DNA of 64,000 nucleotides, from assembly GCA_002270565.1 (NCBI GenBank), contig NQMI01000015.1:126250-190249 (forward strand), given 5' to 3'. The notes under the pieces are model-generated. The model was not told where the DNA came from. It searched no databases and was given only the letters and a program-made list of their open reading frames with translations. Source of the stretch: Stenocarpella maydis (taxonomy: Eukaryota; Ascomycota; Sordariomycetes; Diaporthales; Diaporthaceae). How positions within the stretch are numbered: position 1 is the stretch's first letter; each line of letters begins with the position of its first letter. Shown piece by piece: positions 57,593 through 64,000 of the stretch. The position numbers were made by a program, and so were the translations under genes.

Positions 57593-58954
57593 ATGGGTCC
57601 AAATTATCATGACCTCGACCGGTACCAGGATTGCCTTGGTCAATTGCCGATCCTGCAGGTTTACTCCCACATTTTATATTTCTTCCCCCTGCCGTCGAAT
57701 ATCTTGAAGGAACGAATCGTCCATGATTTGGAGGCAGCTGTGAGAAAAGTTCGGCAAGAGGTTCCATGGATGGGGGCACGGGTGATTAATGTGGACAAGG
57801 CTAGGGGTAGCTCAGGAACATATCGACCTATTCTGTGGCCTCCGCCGCACGGCGCAATCGACGTAAAAGATGCGCCCACCGCGCTACCGGAGTACGCTGT
57901 GGTAAAAGCATTGAAGGCGCCACTTTCGATTATAGATACTAAGCAGGTCACGCCGGTGCCGAGCTTTCCACAAAGATACCATGACTCGGACAATGACCCG
58001 GCCTATGCTGTCAGGACTCAGGTTACCTTTGTTCGTGGGGGTGTCGTGGTGGATTTCGCCATCGTGCACAACGTTGCCGACGCAGGCGGCCACTTCGGCT
58101 TTGTCAAGATGGTGGCGATGGCCATGCGTGGCGAGGAGTACAGCGATTCCCTGCTCCAAGCGGCAAACATGGACCGTCGAAAAATAATCCCCCTGCTGCG
58201 CCCAGACGAATGTATGCTTGATCATAGCCATCATCTTCGGCCACCCGCTGCGGGTGCTGTGCCGCCTGCCGTCCCGTCGTCGACCCCAGCACAGTACCAC
58301 ATATTTCGTCTGAGCCCCCAGGCTCTAAAAGAGATCAAGCAGCTGGCCAGCCCGCCAGGCTTGGATGTGCCTTTCATCTCCACCGACGATGCCGTGTGTG
58401 CCTTCTTCTGGAAGCAGCTCATCGCCGCCCGCAAGGACCTGCTGGCGCCAGGGACGCCATCACGATTCGATCGGCAAATCGACGGGCGCCGGGCCATGGG
58501 CCTCCCGGCGGACTACATGGGAGAGATGGCGCACACGGTATCGACCTGGCTGACATTCCGGGAGGTTCTGGAGCTGCCGCTCGCCGTGGTCGCGTCACAC
58601 CTCCGCAAGCGGCTCGACGAGACCAACAAGGCGTACAACCTCCGCAGCTTCGCCACCTTCGTGGCCCGCCAGCCGGACAAGTCTATCATCGCGTATGCGG
58701 GACAGTTCAACCCGAAGACGGACATTGGGTGCTCGTCCATCCGTGGTCTTCCCGACGTCTTTCCCGAGTTTGGGGTTCTCGGACGGCCCGACTTCATCCG
58801 TCGACCCCCGAGCACCCCATTCCCAAGCACCGTGGTTCTGTACCCCGGGACCCCAGAGGGACATTGCGATGCAGTGGCCTGCTTACTAGATGACGAACTC
58901 AAGGCGCTCCAAGCCGACGAGTTATGGAGTAGACTGACTGAGCACATCGGATAG
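57593..58954 (+). CDS. BAHD-type O-acyltransferase (trichothecene 3-O-acetyltransferase-like)
   Basis: An intronless gene of 453 aa. The catalytic motif HxxxD is HNVAD (in FAIVHNVADAGG) near residue 160. The C-terminal channel motif is EFGVLGRPDFIRRP, corresponding to the DFGWG element in altered form. The family takes an acyl-CoA and adds the acyl group to a hydroxyl or amine. In azaphilone and related clusters such enzymes attach a second acyl or polyketide chain to the main ring. It is soluble, without signal peptide. It follows the regulator gene on the same strand; the promoter has GTCCG words. Whether it uses acetyl or a longer acyl cannot be judged. Confidence 0.92.
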   Translation: MGPNYHDLDRYQDCLGQLPILQVYSHILYFFPLPSNILKERIVHDLEAAVRKVRQEVPWMGARVINVDKARGSSGTYRPILWPPPHGAIDVKDAPTALPEYAVVKALKAPLSIIDTKQVTPVPSFPQRYHDSDNDPAYAVRTQVTFVRGGVVVDFAIVHNVADAGGHFGFVKMVAMAMRGEEYSDSLLQAANMDRRKIIPLLRPDECMLDHSHHLRPPAAGAVPPAVPSSTPAQYHIFRLSPQALKEIKQLASPPGLDVPFISTDDAVCAFFWKQLIAARKDLLAPGTPSRFDRQIDGRRAMGLPADYMGEMAHTVSTWLTFREVLELPLAVVASHLRKRLDETNKAYNLRSFATFVARQPDKSIIAYAGQFNPKTDIGCSSIRGLPDVFPEFGVLGRPDFIRRPPSTPFPSTVVLYPGTPEGHCDAVACLLDDELKALQADELWSRLTEHIG

Positions 58955-59428
58955 TATGGCTTTACCAGCAACGGTATGAAGAAGGAAAATACTTCATGGG
59001 GCTCAGGCTACTGGTACTGCATCATTATAAAATTCTACATGAGTGTTCTGAATATATCTGCGACAAGAATGAAGTGAGATCAGAGGACTACAGCGCATGT
59101 TCCTCTCTAAGACGTGACCTATTGAAATATAACCAGGATCTTGCAATCAGAGCCTAACAATATTAGGGCCAGCGTACAAAATTCTAGTAGGTTTGAAAAC
59201 AAGGGCAGAGCTAAGAAATAAGGATGGGATCTAGGCTATGTATCTCATAGGGCTCCTGACGAAGGAGTCCCGTGATACCCCTCCGAGCTACCAGATAGAA
59301 CCGGCCTCTGTGGGAGCCTCCTGAGCTCATATTGCCAGTTTGAAAGCCCTAATTCTGATCTGTTGTAGGTTTCGGCTGAATAACCCTAAACTAAGACGTT
59401 AAGTTTAAACTCATTAAGAACATTTCAT
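58955..59428. other. Convergent intergenic space
   Basis: Between the acyltransferase (+) and the methyltransferase (-). AT-moderate, with no supported gene or repeat. Confidence 0.5.
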
Positions 59429-60280
59429 CTACTTGGTTGCGGTTAGGATCCAAGCTCCCCACTCATACATTCTAGGGTTACGCTTATCCTCCTCGATACA
59501 TGCTCTCAGGTTCCTATAATAGGCCTCCTTCTCCTGATCAGACATATTGCGCGTGACCCATGACGAAATGGCGGCCAAGAGCTGCTGCCAGACCTTGGAG
59601 TCCCACTCGAGAGGTGCCTTGGGCGTATACTTGACTGTCTTCAAGGCGACCTTGCCTGGCTCAAAGCCAGCCTTGATGAAGACATCGCGGACGATATCCT
59701 CCTTCCACGGCTGCTCCGGCATCTGATCCGCGGCGCCGGGGCGTGTGCGCTCGAGCGCGTCGACAACGACGGCGTGCCACTCGTGCGTCTTCCACGCGGC
59801 CTTGACGGCGGTGGCCCCGGGGCGCAGTGTGCGGTGGATCTCGGACGCGAAGGTGACCATGTCCTCCTCGTCCCAGCCGCGCACGAACAGGAAGTTGGTG
59901 AAGGAGTGGGTCAGGGACCCGTCGGCGACGCCGCCGAGCACCTTGGCGTCCATGACCCGCGCGTCGACGGACGGGCCCTTCTTGGCCGCCTCTGCCACCA
60001 TGGCCGGGGCGATGTCGGTGGCAATGATCCTGGGCGGCAGCGCCCCGCTGTCCCGGAACTTGGCGAGGATCTGGCCCGTCACGACGCCCGGCCCGCAGGC
60101 GTTGTCGTGGATCACGGACTCGGACGTGACCGGAGGCGCGAGGTCGATGGCCATCCTGGCCACAGCGGTCATGGCGGGAAGCTGATCCTCGTACCCCTGG
60201 GCGACGTCCGCCGACTCAAAGCTGTTGGGAACATCGTGCCTGATGGCATAGCCGCTGGGCGCACCGTGGCTGATCGTCAT
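59429..60280 (-). CDS. Class I SAM-dependent methyltransferase
   Basis: An intronless gene of 283 aa from the ATG at 60280; a GTG four codons upstream is ignored. The SAM-binding motif I is VIHDNACGPGVVTG, followed by IIATDIAPAMVAEAAKK (motif II acidic Asp) and FTNFLFVRGWDEED at motif IV. LRPGATAVKAAWKTHEW is the post-motif strand. No metal or DNA-binding domain is present. The family includes the small-molecule O- and C-methyltransferases of fungal polyketide clusters. In this cluster it may methylate a phenol or carboxylate of the product; acceptor unknown. It lies between the acyltransferase and the FAD monooxygenase and is on the same strand as the PKS. Confidence 0.9.
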   Translation of the reverse strand: MTISHGAPSGYAIRHDVPNSFESADVAQGYEDQLPAMTAVARMAIDLAPPVTSESVIHDNACGPGVVTGQILAKFRDSGALPPRIIATDIAPAMVAEAAKKGPSVDARVMDAKVLGGVADGSLTHSFTNFLFVRGWDEEDMVTFASEIHRTLRPGATAVKAAWKTHEWHAVVVDALERTRPGAADQMPEQPWKEDIVRDVFIKAGFEPGKVALKTVKYTPKAPLEWDSKVWQQLLAAISSWVTRNMSDQEKEAYYRNLRACIEEDKRNPRMYEWGAWILTATK

Positions 60281-60292
60281 GGTGAAGCGCAC

Positions 60293-61221
60293 GGATCTTG
60301 TCTATGGATGTGGCAATACGTCGTTTGGGATAGTTATGCAGATGCTCAGGAATACATGGAATTGGAAATACTCCAGGGCTTTCAAGTCCAGGACCTTTTG
60401 ATTTCGCACTGGTTCTAGGTCTGTATTGCTAAGTATATATGAAAGTTGACGCGGTCTCATTCTACACCACCAATAGCACAGATGGCATTGCACCGGCCTG
60501 TGCTGGAGTTTCAAGAAAATGTCCGGTCGTTGCCCGATAGGTTCTGGAAACATCAAGATCAAGTCCACATTGGGAAACTAGGCGGACATGATTGTCGACC
60601 AGTAAGCACTAAATTATATATGGCACGGAGTCGTGTGTCGTCTCCGTTCGGAAACTCCAGCGTCAGAGCCACCGAGTTTGATCGCAGGATTCTGGCATTG
60701 AATGCCAACATACGATGGGAGAAAAGCCCAACCAAGTAAGGTCGACGTCGAACAGTCGAACTTGGAACATGAAACGTAGCTCACTGTGGTCCTAGAGCCT
60801 TCATTCAATGGCTCATGCGTAATTCGAAATGGGCGCGGGCGATACCCCCCCCCCGCGTTCCCCTTGACGTAACACGGTGGTCCGACTGGTCGCTAAATAC
60901 ACAAGCGTGCCTCAAAGGGTTAATTTACGGGAATGAGCAAGTGTTCGTCACTAACGCATTCGAGAAGATACTGATTGTGCATCCCTACCCGGTTTGTGGT
61001 GTAACAGGAGAGTCCGGATTGGACGATGCAAGACGGTTAATGATATCATGCGTATAGCGCGTGATAAAGGTTCAGTTACTTTCTAATTCAAGGTAATACG
61101 AGTAGTAGAACCGTACTACACATATTATACTTATCTAAGCGATCTGAATGTGCTTCGTAAGACCTACTATGATGATTGCTAATTGCGATTCCTCTATACG
61201 ATTACTAACCACTAGTCCATT
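60293..61221. other. Intergenic with possible regulatory site
   Basis: No gene. A poly-C tract at about 60846-60855 and the CGG-N7-CCG site at 60524-60536 were noted. Confidence 0.5.
60524..60536. promoter_or_regulatory. Possible Zn2Cys6 site (CGG-N7-CCG)
   Basis: An inverted CGG/CCG pair with seven bases between, 244 bases upstream of the methyltransferase start. The octamer TCCGGTCG at its left edge also occurs upstream of the P450 gene. This is consistent with shared control by the cluster's Zn2Cys6 protein, without proof. Confidence 0.3.
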
Positions 61222-62659
61222 TTATGTTGACTGAGTGATGGCCTCTATAGCTGGTGAGGCATCAAAGCTTCTACCGACCCTTTCCAGCATTGCGTCAATA
61301 TCAAAGTACCACAGCTTGTGCGACCTGGCTGTGATCTCAGCCTCGCACCTTGCCCAGACCTGCTCTGTACCGGGCCACTTCCACTCGTAGATATCGCACA
61401 CCTCACGGCTGCTCTGGACGAGCCATTGGCTACGCTCCCGGCGGACCTCGTCGTAGGCCTGGAAGGCAGCCTCTACTACCGCGGCGACATCCCCAGGCCG
61501 CGGATGCTCCTGCGACCCCGCAAGCACCTGGCCGGCCTTGTCCAACAGCGTGCACAGCGCCAGAGCGTCCTCCACTCCGATCCCGGCTCCGGCCCCGTGG
61601 TGTGGCGAGGAAGCATGCGCCGCGTCTCCCGCCAGACAGACGCGCCCATCGACGTATCTTGGTGCGGGGTGGTCGTACGTGTCGAAGATGGCCCACTTGT
61701 CCATCTTGTCCGGCAGCAGCTGGACGATCTGGGTGACCGTGGGGCCCCAGCCCCGAAAGACCGCCTGCAGCTCGCTGCGATCCGCCGGCGCCACCATGTT
61801 GTAGACGCCATAGGCATCGCCCAGCGGCCAGTCCTCGGGCTGGTCGGCAAAAGCCACGACGTTGAGCACCTTGTGCTCCGCCACGGGGAAGTGCAGGATG
61901 TGGGCGCCGGGCCCCTGGTGCATGTGCTGGTTGTGTGCCTTGAACGGCCCCAGCACGGGTTCCGCCTGCTCCATGGGAACCAGCGCCCGGAACGCGACCT
62001 TGTGGCTGAAGTGCGGGTACGACGCCGGGCTCTGTGGGCCCAGGATGAGCTGGCGGACCTTGGACTTGATGCCGTCGCACCCGATGACTGTTGTTACGGT
62101 GAGCCGGCGTCGAGTGTTCAACGTCATTGGTAAGTAGTCACTCACTAGCATCGGCCTCCGCCCTGCTGCCGTCCTCGAAGTGCAGCGTCAGCTTCTCGCC
62201 GGGCCCTGGATCGGTAAACCCGGTGAACCTCTTGTGGAATTCGACCACGTCCTGGGGGATGTGGTTGACCAGCTCAACAAGCAGGTGGGCACGGTGGCAG
62301 CCCTGGAAGCCCTTGTAGCCCGAATACAGCGTGAATAGCAGCTTATCATCTGTCCCCTCGGGATCCGCTGGGTCCCAGTGGTAGCCGTCGTGATAGCGCA
62401 GGTAGTCGTTTGGATTATCGACGTCTTCGCCGTTCGGCGTGGCGATGGTGTCGACCGCGTCGACGATGGCCGGATCGAGGAGTTTCATGCACCGGAGCGC
62501 GTTTGCCGTGAACGCGATGCCTGCTCCAATCTCCCGGAAGGATCCTGACTGCTCGTACAGCTTCACCTTGATGTCCCGCTTCAAAAGTCCCATGGCAAGT
62601 ATCACCCCCACAATGCCGCCTCCTACAATGGCAATTTCTAGTTGACCCTTGCGAGACAT
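61222..62659 (-). CDS. FAD-dependent aromatic monooxygenase (salicylate-hydroxylase-like)
   Basis: Two exons, complement(61222..62087, 62146..62659), give 459 aa from the ATG at 62659. The FAD GxGxxG motif is EIAIVGGGIVGVILA, with IIGCDGIKSKVRQ (the DG motif) spliced across the intron. The GD motif is CLAGDAAHASSPHHGAGAGI, and a C-terminal helical part follows. Flavin hydroxylases of this group (TropB, SorbC, AzaH types) hydroxylate and dearomatise resorcylic or benzaldehyde polyketides in azaphilone, sorbicillinoid and tropolone pathways. Placed next to a PKS with a reductive-release domain, this function is the natural reading. Salicylate-type decarboxylating hydroxylation is the alternative. 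The intron junction restores ADAIIGCDG. A CCG-N8-CGG everted pair lies at 62695-62708. Confidence 0.92.
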
Positions 62660-63366
62660 TCTGGCCGAATGCAAGGTGGCTACCCAGGCTACTGCCGGAA
62701 GAATACGGTTTGAAATAAGCCTCTACCGTATAAAGATGTTTAGTACCAACACTTGGAATGTGGTGTTCTCTAGTAATGGCCTCTGAAGATGCACGCTAAC
62801 GTTAAATAATAAGGCCTTTGATCAATAGCCATGGTCATCAGGTCCCCGGTGTATTACTACAGTGCCTGTCGCATGACATTTCCCGACACACTCGGAGTTT
62901 CCCCTCGGACCGCGGGGGCAAGGTCTCTGCACAGGGCATACCGGACTCAATAATCAGCAGGTTAATGAATATGTCAAGTGATGGTGATCTAATATTGCAA
63001 AGACAAAAGAGAACGTACTGGCGTATACAATGGACTCTTGCTTTGTGGTACACTATGGTGAGCGGTCGGCGCGATATTACAGGATGGGATGGATGGTTCA
63101 CGATTTAAGCGACAGGCTATCTAGACCCAAGAGCGTATCCACATTGAAGCATGAGATTTCAATTAAATATGTCATGTATGACATTCAGCGAGACATCGTG
63201 GTAAAAATCGTTGTATGATGTTGTCCCAATCCATGTGAATATGAGACGCTGACTCCCTTCTGGAGGCATCGCAAAACAAATTAGACCCAATAAGGACACA
63301 TAGCTGGGAGAACCAGCACAATCAATAAAAACAAAAACAACTCCAGACTCCTGGTGGGATTACGCT
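62660..63366. other. Intergenic, monooxygenase promoter
   Basis: Short promoter-type space in front of the monooxygenase gene; no gene or repeat is recognised. Confidence 0.45.
62695..62708. promoter_or_regulatory. Possible Zn2Cys6 everted site (CCG-N8-CGG)
   Basis: CCG at 62695-62697 and CGG at 62706-62708, only 36 bases upstream of the monooxygenase start. The spacing differs from the other two candidate sites, so this may be chance. Confidence 0.18.
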
Positions 63367-64000
63367 CTATGTTGGGCGGTTGTGCAGAAAGCCCTTCAGC
63401 TTCCACCATTCCATGTATCTCTTGATGACATCCTCCCTGACCGGCCCGACTGCCGCAAGCGTGGGTGAGTGGTCACGAGCGTTGCTCGTCTGTAGGAGCA
63501 TGCCACCGCAGCTCATGCGGATGAAGTTGTCATCCAGGAAATCAATAAGCCTCGCAGCCGGGTTGTCTTCCAAGGACCCAGGAAAGGTCCGCACGCGACG
63601 CACCCACTCGGGAAACGGAACTATGTTTTCCGGAGGGATGCGGAGCTCGTCTGCCATGACAGGCAAGACGCTGTCCCAGGGCTGCCGCACTGGGTTGTCA
63701 ATATGATAAACAGGATGCATGGGGGTGTTCTCGTCCAGCAACAGCAGGTCCACTGCCGTGCCTGCGACCGAATCAATAGGGGTCCAGCACACGTCGCCCT
63801 GGAGACCCGGAAGTGCCCTGAGGGTCTGCGAGCTCTTGACCAAGAAACTGAGATGCTCCATCTCGTTCCAGTAGCCGGTGCGACTGTGGCCGGCGATCTG
63901 GCCGGGACGGACAGCCGTGGCCCGGAACAGATGCGGATACCGGTGCAGGGTCTCGTCTAGCATGCGCTCGCACACCCACTTGGCGTGCGCATAGCCGTTG
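63367..64000 (-). CDS. C-terminal reductase (release) domain of a probable non-reducing polyketide synthase, partial
   Basis: An open minus-strand frame runs from the window's right edge to a stop at 63367, giving about 211 residues. It reads NGYAHAKWVCERMLDETLHR, AVRPGQIAGHSRTGYWNEM, SFLVKSSQTLRALPG, and WTPIDSVAGTAVDLLL, ending GFLHNRPT. This is the thioester-reductase (NAD_binding_4) domain; the YxxxK pair (YAHAK) of its SDR-like active site is visible. Such a C-terminus belongs to NR-PKSs with C-methylation and reductive release, or to NRPS-like carboxylate reductases. The EHLSFLxKSSQTLRALP block is what I associate with the PKS type. It would release the chain as an aldehyde, the expected substrate for the adjacent FAD monooxygenase. 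The remaining domains lie beyond the window. Confidence 0.85.
   Translation of the reverse strand, partial: NGYAHAKWVCERMLDETLHRYPHLFRATAVRPGQIAGHSRTGYWNEMEHLSFLVKSSQTLRALPGLQGDVCWTPIDSVAGTAVDLLLLDENTPMHPVYHIDNPVRQPWDSVLPVMADELRIPPENIVPFPEWVRRVRTFPGSLEDNPAARLIDFLDDNFIRMSCGGMLLQTSNARDHSPTLAAVGPVREDVIKRYMEWWKLKGFLHNRPT

Noticed and set aside
1..64000. tRNA or rRNA genes
   Set aside because: No convincing cloverleaf with a T-loop and A-box/B-box pattern was seen by eye; a tRNAscan search would be decisive.

Overview
The window looks like an accessory, gene-sparse stretch of a filamentous ascomycete genome (Pezizomycotina, probably a Sordariomycete). The reasons are short GT-AG introns of about 50-110 bases, GC-rich exons, Zn2Cys6, CFEM and PTH11-type proteins, a fungal polyketide synthase end, microsatellites, and two very AT-rich islands without coding potential that resemble repeat-induced point mutation (RIP) relics. 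No rRNA, tRNA or CRISPR was seen. All gene models were spliced by eye from reading frames and splice signals; exon limits are given where frame and phase agree.

Left part (1-19.9 kb): a secreted GMC oxidoreductase (-), a CFEM-PTH11 receptor-like protein (+), a secreted chloroperoxidase/peroxygenase-like heme-thiolate enzyme (+), a TPR-type gene broken by an in-frame TAG (-), a tandem repeat and AT island (13.9-14.6 kb), a stand-alone histidinol-dehydrogenase-type enzyme with its catalytic residues (+), and a decayed RidA/YjgF gene (-).

Middle part (19.9-46 kb): a 2-oxoglutarate/Fe(II) oxygenase, two tandem PTH11-like seven-helix proteins, a 2EXR/F-box-like gene, two unrecognised minus-strand genes, an SRPK-like kinase, then a SnoaL-like protein followed by a carotenoid/stilbene cleavage oxygenase, and a secreted intradiol dioxygenase. 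The last three suggest aromatic or stilbenoid metabolism. A 3.5 kb repeat-rich desert follows.

Right part (46.3-64 kb, running off the end): a probable polyketide gene cluster. In order it has a cytochrome P450, a 14-helix MFS exporter, an AT island, a short-chain reductase, a Zn2Cys6 regulator, a BAHD-type acyltransferase, a methyltransferase, a salicylate-hydroxylase-like FAD monooxygenase, and the C-terminal reductive-release domain of what is most likely a non-reducing polyketide synthase. An aryl aldehyde released by the PKS, then hydroxylated and dearomatised by the FAD enzyme, acylated, methylated, reduced and exported, would fit an azaphilone-, sorbicillinoid- or tropolone-like product. 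The exact product cannot be read from the sequence. This cluster is the most interesting system in the window.
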